Assembly (NCBI GenBank): GCA_963815775.1
Contig: CAWFIB010000020.1
Coordinates: forward strand, 51,213-115,212
From: CAVVDY01 sp963815775
GTDB taxonomy: Bacteria > Acidobacteriota > Terriglobia > Terriglobales > Acidobacteriaceae
Reading direction: 5' to 3'
DNA length: 64,000 nt
In this document: one piece after another, positions 27,578 through 36,709 of the stretch
How positions within the stretch are numbered: position 1 is the first letter of the stretch
Layout of the letters: each line of letters starts with the position of its first letter
The notes under the pieces: model-generated
Seen by the model: the letters and a program-made list of their open reading frames with translations, nothing else
What the model was told of the DNA's origin: nothing
Databases searched by the model: none
Position numbers and translations under genes: made by a program

Positions 27578-27825
27578 TCAGGGTTTACTTGCCGGTGGCT
27601 GGTCCGGGAGCAGCAGCACTTCCTCGTGCGCCACGCTGGCCGCTCCGTAAGCCACTGCGGCGCGTATGTCTTCTCTCGTTAGGTGCGGGTAGTCGCCCAG
27701 CAGTTCTTCCTCCTAGCGCCTTCGGCGAGTTTATGCAGGATCAATTCAACGGTGATTCGAGTTCCCCGAATCACGGGTTTTCCCATCATAATCGCTGGGT
27801 CAATATCGATTCGCTCGGTAGTCAT
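27578..27825 (-). pseudogene. DUF433 antitoxin, frameshifted
   Basis: The frame begins MTTERIDIDPAIMMGKPVIR followed by GTRITVELILHKLAEGA, the DUF433 signature. It loses frame near 27710-27715 where one base is missing; after that the shifted frame gives EELLGDYPHLTREDIRAAVA and ends at the stop 3 nt before the DUF5615 ATG. With one added base the protein would be a normal 82 residues. Either real inactivation or an assembly indel. Confidence 0.8.
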
Positions 27826-27930
27826 TTGAAGCCTGTTCGCAAATCATAACTCGGTGCTGAGCCACGGCGATCGAGCTGTGTTCCGAAATGGAGCCGCGCT
27901 TGCAATTACCTCAGGAGAGGCAGCGACACA

Positions 27931-29061
27931 CTAATCAATCTTCAAAATCTTCAACGCCGTCTTCTGCGCCAGATTCTCTTTCTTGCCCCGCGAGGACGCG
28001 AACAGCGAGCTGAGCACGCGAATCGGCACCGGCAGCTTTCGCTCATTGCCGTCGGCATCGCGCGTGGGGAAGAACTCTTCCAGCGCCTGGCGCGGATTGT
28101 CCCGCACACGATCAATCAACGCCACCCGCTGAATGCAGAAGATGGTGCAATACGGCGCGCAGTCTTTCTTCGCTTTGGTCTCGCGCACGATGTCCTCGCG
28201 CGTGTAGGCCTCCAGCGGAATCGCCGGATATCCGCGCTGCGCCATGCAATAGTGCACCAGGCCGTCTTCGCAGATGTAGAGGTGGCGTCCGCCGGCTCCG
28301 CAATGCCAGTCATTGGGCAAGCCGCGAATCAGGTTCTCACGCCAGGGATTGTGCCACGCTGCGGAAAACCCCTTGCCCTTCGACAAGGCATCGATGCGCG
28401 TGAGCACGTCCCGCTGCTCCGGATTGAGCGGTTTGAGCTGTCCCGCGGAATCGTGCACGATGCCCGCCGTGCTGATCAATCCCAGCTCGGTCGCCCTCTT
28501 GGCGATGGTGAACGCTTCTTCCGGCCGCTCGGTACAAGCGCCCAGCACGGAGTGAATGCTCACCCGAAACTCGGCATGCTCCGCCAGCCATTGCAGCCGC
28601 TTGTCCAGGACTTTCAGGCTTTTCTTGGAAACGTCGTCCGGCTTCACGTTGTCGACGCTGATCTGCATATGGTCGACACCCGCCTGGTTCAGCCGCTGGA
28701 TGCGTTCCACGTTCAGCAAATACCCGTTGGTGACCAGGATGGCGATGATGCCGTGGCTGCGAATGCGCGCGATGACCTTGTCCAGATCGGGGTGCAGCAG
28801 CGGTTCGCCGCCGGTCATGGTGATCACCGTCGTGCCCAGCGCGGCCAGCTTATCGACGCGCTTGAACAGCTCTTCCGTCGGCACCGGCTTGGAGAAGTCG
28901 TCGAACTCGTTGCAATAAGTGCACGCCAGGTTGCAGCGGCGGGTCACCACCATGTGGGCCAGGACGGGATGACGCTGTGAACGCAACGCCAGAGCGACCA
29001 TGCGAGTCTCGCGATATAGGCGATTCCAGCGTTTCGCAGTGCGGCGTAGGATGGCTGTCAT
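27931..29061 (-). CDS. Radical SAM protein with extra C-terminal cysteines
   Basis: About 376 residues from the ATG at 29061 (MTAILRRTAKRWNRLYRETR). The radical SAM motif reads TRRCNLACTYCNEF (CxxxCxxC), followed by GGEPLLHPDL and HMQISVDNVKPDD. The C-terminal part has further Cys clusters, WHCGAGGRHLYICEDGLVHY and CAPYCTIFC, like a SPASM or twitch auxiliary iron-sulfur domain. The reaction is unknown; such proteins modify peptides, lipids or cofactors. No precursor peptide gene was seen beside it. Confidence 0.88.
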   Translation of the reverse strand: MTAILRRTAKRWNRLYRETRMVALALRSQRHPVLAHMVVTRRCNLACTYCNEFDDFSKPVPTEELFKRVDKLAALGTTVITMTGGEPLLHPDLDKVIARIRSHGIIAILVTNGYLLNVERIQRLNQAGVDHMQISVDNVKPDDVSKKSLKVLDKRLQWLAEHAEFRVSIHSVLGACTERPEEAFTIAKRATELGLISTAGIVHDSAGQLKPLNPEQRDVLTRIDALSKGKGFSAAWHNPWRENLIRGLPNDWHCGAGGRHLYICEDGLVHYCMAQRGYPAIPLEAYTREDIVRETKAKKDCAPYCTIFCIQRVALIDRVRDNPRQALEEFFPTRDADGNERKLPVPIRVLSSLFASSRGKKENLAQKTALKILKID

Positions 29062-29470
29062 TGTCTGCTTTCCGTGGACCTTGGATCGGCGCCTGCAGCG
29101 TGCAGGCACATCTTGTCCCGACAAGTATATTCCAACGCGATGGCGCGACGGTTACAGATTGGATTGTCCATCCATCAGGTTGAGTTGGAAGTCCTTGTGG
29201 CTGGCAACCTTCCGCCACAAGGTCGGGGGCCAGTCCGCTTTCCAGATAAAAGGCCAGACGAAATAAGTTTGCGATCAATGCCGGAGGTCCGCCCAGGTGA
29301 TCTCATCCCCGTTGTGGTTGGCATCCTGTCGGGTGCAGCCCATATATCGGAATGCACCACTATGCATGCAGTATGTCTTGAGCCAGATGACAAAAATGTG
29401 AGGCGCGGAAGATTTCTTGGTTAAGATTTAAACGGACCTTCGAAGTCCACGTCCCCTATACTGCAAATAC
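29062..29470. other. Intergenic region between divergent genes
   Basis: No convincing gene in either direction. Several frames cross it but none has a ribosome binding site and family pattern. It probably carries the promoters of the radical SAM gene and of the membrane protein at 29471. Confidence 0.4.
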
Positions 29471-30073
29471 ATGATTCCAAACGGCAACTCCCCAGTCGGA
29501 GATCCGCACACAACGGTCGGACATGCGCTCCTCCAACTGCTCCGAAATCCCTTCTACTACTTCATCCGCCATTGGAACTGGAAGTCAGCCCTCTTCGCCG
29601 CCTTCAACCGGGGAACGATCTTCTTTGTTGCCACCATGAAGCGCGGCCGCATGGAGATCTCGGTCGCGGTGCTGGTGGAAATTATCTTCAGTTGCGCGAC
29701 CTCCGGAATCTACGCCGCCTTTACTCAGGCCATGCGCTTCGCTCAACCGGGATGGCTGGCGGCTTGTATTGTCGCCCTGGGCATCCCTTCCGCGCTTTAT
29801 GGATTCGATTACTTAGCGCATGTTTACACGGGCATGCATAATGTTCGCCCGGCGGTGACCTTTGCCACAGGTTTGTCAGTGCTATCGACGCTGTTCAATC
29901 TGTTCATCATGCGCCGGGGAGCGATGGTGGTGGGTGAAGACAGTCAGCCGCTATGGCGCGACCTGATGCGCATTCCGGTCCTTCTGGTCCAGTTCCTGAT
30001 TGCTGGACCGCTATGGCTCTGGAATGTCATCTTCAACCGGAAAGGCAAGACGGGAATGCGAACTGTGGCCTAA
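29471..30073 (+). CDS. Integral membrane protein of unknown function
   Basis: A 200-residue protein with about four or five hydrophobic segments: around residues 58-80 (EISVAVLVEIIFSCATSGIY), 95-115 (GWLAACIVALGIPSALYGFD), 130-150 (AVTFATGLSVLSTLFNLFIM) and 172-190. A short amphipathic stretch near the N-terminus (FYYFIRHWNWKSALFAAFNR) may lie at the membrane surface. No family was recognised. The LolA-like gene follows on the same strand after 87 nt. Confidence 0.7.
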   Translation: MIPNGNSPVGDPHTTVGHALLQLLRNPFYYFIRHWNWKSALFAAFNRGTIFFVATMKRGRMEISVAVLVEIIFSCATSGIYAAFTQAMRFAQPGWLAACIVALGIPSALYGFDYLAHVYTGMHNVRPAVTFATGLSVLSTLFNLFIMRRGAMVVGEDSQPLWRDLMRIPVLLVQFLIAGPLWLWNVIFNRKGKTGMRTVA

Positions 30074-30160
30074 GATGTCTCTGTCATGACGAGTCCGTAA
30101 CCAGATTTTGGCTTGACAGATTTCCCCGCCTCCATCAGCTTTCACTTATTGGGGTCCATT

Positions 30161-30952
30161 GTGAGACGAGTAACCTCCTGGTATCGACCGCTTGCCGGCT
30201 GGCTGGCTGTTCTGGCGGTGCAAATGGTTGCGTCTGCACAAGCTCCCAAGCCCCCTAAGCCTCCCCTCACCACCAATCAAGTCGTCGCCCAACTGGTGCA
30301 GCGCAATCAGGACCGCGCCGCCCAGCTTAAGCATTATGAAAGCTGCCGCTATTACTCCGTTGACTATGTAGGCTTCCCGGAGGAGAAGTCGGCCGAGATG
30401 CTGGTCGAGATGAACTTCAATGCTCCGGCGCAGAAGGAATTTCGCATTCTCCAGCAACACGGCTCGCGCCTGCTGCTGGATCACGTTCTGGGCGAACTCA
30501 TTCAGACCGAAAAGGAAGCTCTCGAAAAATCCAACCTAGGTCGGACTGATCTCACTCCCGATAATTATGAGTTCCGGCTTATCGGCACCGGCACTATCGC
30601 CGGGAAGCCGCAATATGTGCTCGAAGTAACGCCCCGCTTCAAGAGCAAGTTTCTGTACCGCGGCAAGATTTGGGTAGATGCCAACGACTTTGCCGTCTCC
30701 CGGATCTCAGCCCAGCCCGCCAAGAGCGTCTCTTTCTGGATAAGCCACACCGACATTGAACACGAGTACAAGAAGATCGGTGAATTCTGGCTGCCCGCCC
30801 TGAACACCAGCGTCGCGCACGTACGTTTCGGCGGCACCGCCAGGCTGACCATCGAGTATCGCGATTACCACATCGGGGCGCCGCCGCCAGGCTCCAATCT
30901 CAACCTTTGCACCCAGGCGGCCGACGACCTGCAAGTCTCACAAAAACACTGA
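30161..30952 (+). CDS. Exported LolA-superfamily-like lipoprotein-sorting protein
   Basis: About 263 residues from the GTG at 30161. A signal peptide (about 1-27, WLAVLAVQMVASAQAP) precedes a beta-rich domain with DYVGFPEEKSAEMLVEMNF, YEFRLIGTGTIAGKPQYVLE and KFLYRGKIWVDANDFAVSRI. This pattern matches outer-membrane lipoprotein-sorting proteins related to LolA/LolB and MucB, which bind lipoproteins or lipids in the periplasm. A longer in-frame start at 30113 is open but would disrupt the signal. Confidence 0.8.
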   Translation: MRRVTSWYRPLAGWLAVLAVQMVASAQAPKPPKPPLTTNQVVAQLVQRNQDRAAQLKHYESCRYYSVDYVGFPEEKSAEMLVEMNFNAPAQKEFRILQQHGSRLLLDHVLGELIQTEKEALEKSNLGRTDLTPDNYEFRLIGTGTIAGKPQYVLEVTPRFKSKFLYRGKIWVDANDFAVSRISAQPAKSVSFWISHTDIEHEYKKIGEFWLPALNTSVAHVRFGGTARLTIEYRDYHIGAPPPGSNLNLCTQAADDLQVSQKH

Positions 30953-31032
30953 TCGAACTCCCGCCAGGCTTCTGCCTTGCCCCACACAACGTCCAAAGAC
31001 TGATAGTATGCGGCCTATCCGAGGACACGGAC

Positions 31033-31251
31033 ATGTATCACTACGATCCCCTAACCGCCCTGGAAGAGTTGAAGGAAGACGCAACCTTGCCCAATCCGGT
31101 TAAGCTGCGCGATATGATGTTGCGCGCACATCTCGATGCCGGCCACTCATTGGAATACAATCGCCTCTTCGTCGAGTATCAGAAACGTTTCGGCGAACTG
31201 CAGGAGCTGGGACGAAAATTGCTGGAAGGATTGGCGGGAAGCAGCGGCTAG
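31033..31251 (+). CDS. Small hypothetical protein
   Basis: A 72-residue soluble helical protein beginning MYHYDPLTALEELKEDATLP, then DMMLRAHLDAGHSLEYNRLF. The in-frame upstream sequence lacks conservation, so the ATG at 31033 is preferred. No named domain recognised; similar short helical proteins occur in related bacteria. Its stop codon is followed by a heptamer repeat array. Confidence 0.6.
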   Translation: MYHYDPLTALEELKEDATLPNPVKLRDMMLRAHLDAGHSLEYNRLFVEYQKRFGELQELGRKLLEGLAGSSG

Positions 31252-31255
31252 CAAC

Positions 31256-31348
31256 GAGCGACTAGCTGCGAGCAATTAGCATTTAGCACTTGGTGATATC
31301 TCATAACGGCTAAATGCTAAATGCTAAATGCTAAATGCCAACTGCTAA
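31256..31348. repeat. Two 7-bp-period arrays
   Basis: The first array (31256-31290) has units GCGACTA, GCTGCGA, GCAATTA and GCATTTA. The second (31309-31348) has four copies of GCTAAAT or close variants. The two are in partly inverted orientation (TTAGCATTTAGCA versus TGCTAAATGCTAA), so the transcript could form a hairpin. Confidence 0.75.
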
Positions 31349-31364
31349 TCCCCGGGAGCGCCCC

Positions 31365-32105
31365 ATGAAATTTGCATTGCTATTCGCGCTGCTCATGATG
31401 TCGACGGTTTCCACCTTTGCCGCCGATGGCAAACCTGTCACCTACAAGAGCGGTGACGAGACCGTCAATGCCATCCTCTACACGCCTCACGGCAAGGGCC
31501 CATTTCCCGCGCTGGTTGTCATCCACGAGTGGTGGGGACTGAACGACTGGGTGAAGGAACAGGCGTCGAAGCTGGCCGATCAGGGATACGTCGCGCTGGC
31601 GATCGACCTCTATCGCGGCAAGGTGGCAACCACGCCCGAACAGGCGCACGAGATCATGCGCGGCGTTCCCGAAGACCGCGCCAATCGCGACCTGCTGGCC
31701 GCCGCTGCTTACCTGCGCTCACTCAAGAACGTCAATCCTGCGAAGGTGGGTGATATCGGATGGTGTATGGGCGGAGGCTACGCCCTCGATCTTGCCATCG
31801 CCGATCCCCAGCTCAAGGCCGCTGTGATCAACTACGGGCACCTCGCTTCCGACCAGGCCACTCTGCAAAAGATCCATGCCGCCATACTCGGCATCTTTGG
31901 CGGCCAGGACCGGGGCATTCCCCCAGCGGACGTCAAGAAGTTCGAGGCTGATCTGAAAGCCCTGGGCAAGCCGGTCGAGATCAAAATATTTCCTGACGCC
32001 GGACACGCCTTCGAGAATCCAAACAACAAGCAAGGCTACCGGGCGGAGGACGCTAAGCAGGCCTGGGAACTTACGACCTCGTTCCTGGCAAAGTATCTGA
32101 AGTAG
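31365..32105 (+). CDS. Exported dienelactone hydrolase family protein
   Basis: A 246-residue alpha/beta hydrolase. A signal peptide covers about residues 1-20 (LLFALLMMSTVSTFAADG). Motifs: VVIHEWWGLNDWVKEQ near the oxyanion region, nucleophile elbow GWCMGGGYAL with the catalytic Cys of DLH enzymes, catalytic Asp in GIFGGQDRGIPP and His in PDAGHAFENP. DLH hydrolyses cyclic lactones such as dienelactone; secreted paralogues have broader unknown substrates. The ATG at 31365 is chosen because the signal peptide begins there. Confidence 0.92.
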   Translation: MKFALLFALLMMSTVSTFAADGKPVTYKSGDETVNAILYTPHGKGPFPALVVIHEWWGLNDWVKEQASKLADQGYVALAIDLYRGKVATTPEQAHEIMRGVPEDRANRDLLAAAAYLRSLKNVNPAKVGDIGWCMGGGYALDLAIADPQLKAAVINYGHLASDQATLQKIHAAILGIFGGQDRGIPPADVKKFEADLKALGKPVEIKIFPDAGHAFENPNNKQGYRAEDAKQAWELTTSFLAKYLK

Positions 32106-32127
32106 TCCGCAGAGAGCAGGTGAGAAA

Positions 32128-32301
32128 ATGTTGCGCGTTCGGCTCGGCAGGAAAATGCTCTGGCTGCTGGTTGCTCTCATCGCCCTGCCTGCGCTCTGGA
32201 TTCTCGAGGTCGAGGTCACCTACGAGCGCAACGTCCGCCACGGCATCCCCGCTGATTTCCTCGAGCACCGACAGCAGGAAGTCGTGTTGTGGCGAGTGTG
32301 A
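32128..32301 (+). CDS. Short single-pass membrane protein
   Basis: A 57-residue frame, too short for many gene finders: MLRVRLGRKMLWLLVALIAL then PALWILEVEVTYERNVRHGI. A basic N-terminus followed by one hydrophobic helix and an acidic-basic tail suggests a bitopic inner-membrane peptide. AGG lies about 8 nt before the ATG, and the gene follows the hydrolase stop by 22 nt, so co-transcription is likely. No family known. Confidence 0.45.
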   Translation: MLRVRLGRKMLWLLVALIALPALWILEVEVTYERNVRHGIPADFLEHRQQEVVLWRV

Positions 32302-32595
32302 TGTGATGGAAGTTGTCGGTTGTCAGTTTCGAGTTGTCAGTTTCAAGCTTCTGTAACTATCGTCCCGGATGTAACGGAAGGGGTGCCTGCAGTTGTACGC
32401 TGGCGGTCAGACATTCGTTTGGAAGGAAATCTAATGGGCACGTAGCTCGCGCTGCGTAGCAGCGGCTACGGTTTTAGCCCACCGCGCGAGCCAAACGGGA
32501 TCACCAGGCCGCGTAGGGCGGGCTAATCTGCCCAATCTGCAAAATCTTCGGCCGTTCGGGCCGCAAACTCGAAACTGACAACCGACAACTGCTTT
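32302..32595. repeat. Repeat-rich gap: heptamer arrays and a large palindrome
   Basis: At 32310-32350 are five 7-bp units (GTTGTCG, GTTGTCA, GTTTCGA, GTTGTCA, GTTTCAA) and at 32566-32596 their inverse (AAACTGA, CAACCGA, CAACTGC). Between them lies an imperfect palindrome around 32443-32495 (AGCTCGCGCTGCG and CGCGCGAGCC arms). The whole gap could fold back on itself. No gene is visible. Confidence 0.65.
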
Positions 32596-33801
32596 TCACA
32601 CCCGTTCCAGCACCATCGCGATCCCCTGTCCTACCCCGATGCACATCGTGCAAAGCGCATAGCGTCCCTTGGTGCGCTCCAACTGCCGCGTCGCCGTTAT
32701 CACCAGCCTTGCACCGCTCGCGCCCAGCGGATGTCCCAGCGCAATCGCCCCGCCGTTGGGATTCACCTGCGCTGCATCATCCTGGATCCATAGCTGCCGC
32801 AGCACGGCCAGCGCCTGCGCCGCAAACGCCTCGTTCAACTCGATCACATCCATGTCGTCGATGGTCAGCTTCGCCTGCGCCAGGACCTTGCCCGTCGCCG
32901 GCACCGGGCCCATGCCCATCACGCGCGGCGCCACTCCGGCGACTGCCGAGGCGATCACGCGTGCTTTCGGCGTCAGCCCGAACTTCTTCATCGCCTCTTC
33001 CGACGCGACAATCACCGCCGCTGCGCCGTCATTGATGCCCGATGCGTTACCCGCCGTGACTGTCCCATCGGCTTTGACATAGGGCTTCAGTTTCGCAAGT
33101 GCTTCGAGGCTGCTGTCCGGGCGCGGGTGCTCATCTTTATCGACCCTCACCGGCTCACCCTTACGTTGTGGGATATATACCGGCACAATCTCCTCCGCCA
33201 GCGCGCCATTTTTCATCGCCGCTGCCGCACGCTGCTGGCTGCGATAGGCAAATGCGTCCTGATCTTCGCGCGTGATGTGGTACTCCTCGGCGACGTTCTC
33301 TGCCGTCTCCGCCATGGAGTCCACGCCGTACAGCGCCTTCATCTTTGGGTTAATGAAGCGCCAGCCCAGCGTGGTGTCTTCAATCCTCAGGTCGCGCGAA
33401 AACGCCGCGGCCGCCTTCGCCATCACGAACGGCGAGCGCGACATGCTCTCGACTCCGCCGGCAATAATGAGCGAGTTCTCGCCCGTCTTGATCGCCCGCG
33501 CCGCGATGGCGATGGCATCCATGCTCGATCCGCAAAGCCGGTTCACCGTCGAGCCCGGAACCTCCTGCGGCAAGCCCGCCAGCAGCAGCGCCATACGCGC
33601 AACGTTGCGGTTGTCTTCCCCTGCCTGGTTGGCGCAGCCGAGAATCACGTCATCGACTGCCGCCGGATCGAGGCCGGGGTTGCGCTCCAGCAGAGCTTTG
33701 ATAGGAATGGCTGCCAGGTCGTCGGCGCGCACCGGCGCAAGCACACCGCCATAGCGGCCGAAAGGAGTACGGATCGCGTCACAAATGAAGGCGTTGGACA
33801 T
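32596..33801 (-). CDS. Acetyl-CoA C-acyltransferase, probably 3-oxoadipyl-CoA thiolase
   Basis: A 401-residue thiolase from the ATG at 33801 (MSNAFICDAIRTPFGRYGGV). Catalytic features: nucleophilic Cys in STVNRLCGSSMDAIAIAARA, the GGVESMSRSPFVM segment, His in GGAIALGHPLGASGARLV and the second Cys in ALCTMCIGVGQGIAM. The 401-residue length and NxGGVLAPVRADDL-type N-terminus resemble 3-oxoadipyl-CoA thiolases (PcaF/PaaJ) that cleave 3-oxoadipyl-CoA to succinyl-CoA and acetyl-CoA, but general acetyl-CoA acyltransferases are similar. It is single and flanked by gaps with no aromatic-degradation partner. Confidence 0.9.
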   Translation of the reverse strand: MSNAFICDAIRTPFGRYGGVLAPVRADDLAAIPIKALLERNPGLDPAAVDDVILGCANQAGEDNRNVARMALLLAGLPQEVPGSTVNRLCGSSMDAIAIAARAIKTGENSLIIAGGVESMSRSPFVMAKAAAAFSRDLRIEDTTLGWRFINPKMKALYGVDSMAETAENVAEEYHITREDQDAFAYRSQQRAAAAMKNGALAEEIVPVYIPQRKGEPVRVDKDEHPRPDSSLEALAKLKPYVKADGTVTAGNASGINDGAAAVIVASEEAMKKFGLTPKARVIASAVAGVAPRVMGMGPVPATGKVLAQAKLTIDDMDVIELNEAFAAQALAVLRQLWIQDDAAQVNPNGGAIALGHPLGASGARLVITATRQLERTKGRYALCTMCIGVGQGIAMVLERV

Positions 33802-34245
33802 GGGAGTAAGTGCTGCTGAGGCCTTGCGGCAGCTTAGAACCATCATAGCGGCAGGGCTTGGGTTCTTGCACTCCGCATGGCAGGGCCGCGCGACTGACAG
33901 TGCGCGGCGTCGTGCTAAGTTGTTATCAAATTATCAAATTAGTTTGCTAAAAAGCTAACAATTAATCAGCTGGTCGCGCTAATAAACCACTATTTATCAA
34001 TGGCTTACAAGTCGAGACGGCCGACATTTCGGCCACCCTTCGGCACAAATTCGTTTGTGACGAAGCACTTTGGCGTCGTCCCGTCCTGCCATCTTGCTCC
34101 CTGGCTTGTTTTGGCGGGCGAGACCTGCGGAGGCCTCTCCTCGCCCTCGTCACCGGCTTGGGTGAGAGGGGTCACATCCCCAGGTAACCTCGTTCTGTTA
34201 CCTATATAACTTCGGCTACAAGCGTTCAGCCCCATCCGTCTGCCC
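33802..34245. other. Intergenic region between divergent genes
   Basis: No supported gene. AT-rich stretch at about 33920-34000 (repeated TTATCAAATTA-type words) is a likely promoter area for thiolase and YifB. Nothing further recognised. Confidence 0.4.
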
Positions 34246-35796
34246 ATGCTCTACAAGACGCTCAGCGCGGCGGTCTACGGCATCGATGCCAACCTCATTC
34301 AGGTCGAGGTCGATGTTGGCATAGTCAAGAGCGGCGAGGAGGGCAAGTTCTCCACCGTCGGCCTGCCCGACGCCGCGGTGCGCGAGAGCCGCGAGCGTGT
34401 GCGCTCCGCCTTGAAGAACAGCGGCTACGACATTCCGCCTACCATCACGACTATCAACCTCGCTCCCGCCGACATTCGCAAGGAAGGCTCCGGCTTCGAC
34501 CTGCCGATGGCGCTCGGCATTCTCGGCGCCTACGGCGGCATCAACAACAAACCGCCCGAGGATGCGTTGTTCGTCGGCGAACTCTCACTGGACGGCGGCG
34601 TGCGCGGCATTCGCGGCGCTCTGCCCATTGCCGTCATGGCTCGCGCCCACAAGATTCGCAAGCTCATCGTGCCCGAGGTCAACGCGCGCGAAGCGGCCGT
34701 GGTCGACGGCGTTGAGGTCTATCCCGTACGCTCGCTGATGGAGGTCGTGCAGTTGCTGAACACCGGCAACGGCATCCAGCCGCTGAAGGTCGACACCCGC
34801 TCCCTGCTCGAGGTGGCGCAGCAGTTCGGCGTCGACTTCAAAGATGTTCGAGGGCAGCAGACCGCAAAGCGCGCCATCGAAGTCGCCGCTGCCGGGGGAC
34901 ACAACCTGCTCATGATCGGGCCGCCCGGCTCGGGCAAGACGATGCTGGCCAAGCGCATGGCGACTATCCTTCCCCCGCTGACCTTCGAAGAAGCCCTGGA
35001 GACCACCAAGATTCACAGCGTTGCCGGCGTACTCGATTCCTCCAGCGGCCTGGTGGGAACGCGGCCCTTCCGCTCGCCGCACCATACCATCTCCGATGCC
35101 GGGCTGATCGGCGGCGGTATGATTCCCCGCCCCGGCGAAGTCTCGCTGGCCCACAACGGCGTGCTCTTTCTCGACGAGTTGCCCGAGTTCCCTCGCAATG
35201 TGCTCGAAGTCATGCGCCAGCCGCTGGAAGACGGCACGGTCACCATCGCGCGCGCTGCCATGTCGCTCAGCTTCCCGTCACGCTTCATGCTGGTGGCGGC
35301 GATGAACCCCTGCCCCTGCGGCTACTTCAATGACCGCACCCGCGAATGCCGCTGCTCCGCGATGATGATCCAGCGTTATGTAGCGAAGATCTCCGGCCCG
35401 CTGCTCGACCGCATCGACATCCACATCGACGTCCCGGCGGTGAACTACCGCGAGCTGCGCAGCGGCTCAACCCCTGAGAGCTCGGCCGAGATCTCCCAGC
35501 GCGTGATCGCCGCGCGCGAGCGGCAGCTCAACCGTTTTGCTGCCGGCAAGGAGCGAATCTATGCCAACGCCCAGATGGGCTCGCGCGAAATCCGCAAGTA
35601 CTGCGAGTTAGGCACCGATGCCGAACACCTGCTGGAGCGCGCCATGGTCAAGCAAGGCCTGAGCGCCCGCGCCCACGACCGTATCCTCAAAGTCGCACGC
35701 ACCATTGCCGATCTGGTGGGTAGCGCCGAGATCGAGGCGGGCCATATCGCTGAGGCCATCCAGTACCGCACCCTCGACCGTACCTTCTGGGCCTGA
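34246..35796 (+). CDS. YifB-family Mg-chelatase-like AAA ATPase
   Basis: A 516-residue protein with the YifB/ComM architecture. The N-terminal ChlI-type domain runs to about residue 170 (FSTVGLPDAAVRESRERVRS, IRKEGSGFDLPMALGILGAY). The AAA core has Walker A GPPGSGKTMLAKRMATILPP near residue 225, Walker B VLFLDELPEF, and the sensor region MNPCPCGYFND with its Cys cluster. The C-terminal domain includes QGLSARAHDRILKVARTIAD. ComM in Vibrio is a hexameric helicase for branch migration during transformation; the same role is inferred here. Confidence 0.95.
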   Translation: MLYKTLSAAVYGIDANLIQVEVDVGIVKSGEEGKFSTVGLPDAAVRESRERVRSALKNSGYDIPPTITTINLAPADIRKEGSGFDLPMALGILGAYGGINNKPPEDALFVGELSLDGGVRGIRGALPIAVMARAHKIRKLIVPEVNAREAAVVDGVEVYPVRSLMEVVQLLNTGNGIQPLKVDTRSLLEVAQQFGVDFKDVRGQQTAKRAIEVAAAGGHNLLMIGPPGSGKTMLAKRMATILPPLTFEEALETTKIHSVAGVLDSSSGLVGTRPFRSPHHTISDAGLIGGGMIPRPGEVSLAHNGVLFLDELPEFPRNVLEVMRQPLEDGTVTIARAAMSLSFPSRFMLVAAMNPCPCGYFNDRTRECRCSAMMIQRYVAKISGPLLDRIDIHIDVPAVNYRELRSGSTPESSAEISQRVIAARERQLNRFAAGKERIYANAQMGSREIRKYCELGTDAEHLLERAMVKQGLSARAHDRILKVARTIADLVGSAEIEAGHIAEAIQYRTLDRTFWA

Positions 35797-36416
35797 AAGA
35801 CTGTATGTGCTGGTGGCTACCGAAGAGAATTGTCGCCGGATGTTCCCGGTCAACAGTTATGACCCAATCACCAGATTTCGTGAATATCAGCGCCTTATCG
35901 AAGAGCAACCTATTGCTTTTAAGTGGGTTACGTTTTGTAGATACCTTTTGGCCGGTTTCGGCGTCTAAGGTTCAGGTTTTCTAGTTGGTTACCAGAGTGC
36001 GGCCCAACAGGCACGATTTTTCTTGACTAAGCGTGCAGTCCCGGCTAAGTTATCGCTTTTGAGTTAGCCGTTATCCTGTAGCTCCAGTCCAGGCGTCCTG
36101 CCCTAATCGGCCACACACTGAACGCCAATAACCGGTAATCAGGAAGGCAATATCTGAGCGCAAGCGCATCTTTGCGCTGCTCCCAGAGGAATACCAGAAG
36201 GTTAGGAAGCCTGTGCCGGACAGAGCCGGCAGGGCAACGGCTTTGCGGAAAACTGGAACCCTTCGCGGGGATCAGGCATCCAAGAACGTGACTCCTCTGA
36301 GCGCCTCGCGAGACGTTCTTACCGCCAAGTTTTACGCCAGGAGCTGCGATAAGCACTCTTACAAAGTCGGCAGGGCCCCCTGGTAATACCTTCATACGCA
36401 ATTAGGAGAAGAACGA
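35797..36416. other. 620-nt gap without a supported gene
   Basis: A leftward frame at 36045-36401 (118 residues) and short rightward frames cross this region, but none has a good ribosome binding site and recognisable motifs. It probably holds the promoter of the omega-like gene. No repeat family member was found. Confidence 0.4.
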
Positions 36417-36632
36417 ATGCGGTCCGATCTTGTATTTGACGCGGTTCATACGCTGCGCAACCGTTACATGCTTTGTCAGCTTGCTTCCAAGGCGACGCGG
36501 AAGTTCCATCGCCCCAACACTCGTATCCAGGATACGACCAACAACGTGCTTCACCGCATTGCCGATGCAGAGCGGCAAAACGTGATTGTAGAGCCGGAGA
36601 CGGCTTCCGAGGCCCAGCGGCGCGCTGCATAA
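36417..36632 (+). CDS. RNA polymerase omega-subunit-like small protein
   Basis: A 71-residue protein. NRYMLCQLASKATRKFHRPN resembles the omega (RpoZ) core pattern N-R-Y-x-L-x-x-x-A-x-x-R-A-R, and the following TRIQDTTNNVLHRIADAE is typical of acidobacterial relatives. Omega helps assemble the RNA polymerase core. AGGAG lies 9 nt before the ATG. It is 77 nt upstream of rho. The Cys and lack of the usual RAR triplet make the assignment tentative. Confidence 0.55.
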   Translation: MRSDLVFDAVHTLRNRYMLCQLASKATRKFHRPNTRIQDTTNNVLHRIADAERQNVIVEPETASEAQRRAA

Positions 36633-36709
36633 GCGCGTCGCGCTTCGGCGCGTCTTCCTCCGCCGATCCTCCACGGCCCGCCTTTCTGCTAGATCCCCCG
36701 TAGGTGACC

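Noticed and set aside
33127..33819. 230-residue frame opposite the thiolase
   Set aside because: Antisense shadow with no family pattern.
36045..36401. 118-residue leftward frame
   Set aside because: No ribosome binding site, no recognisable motif; not enough to call a gene.
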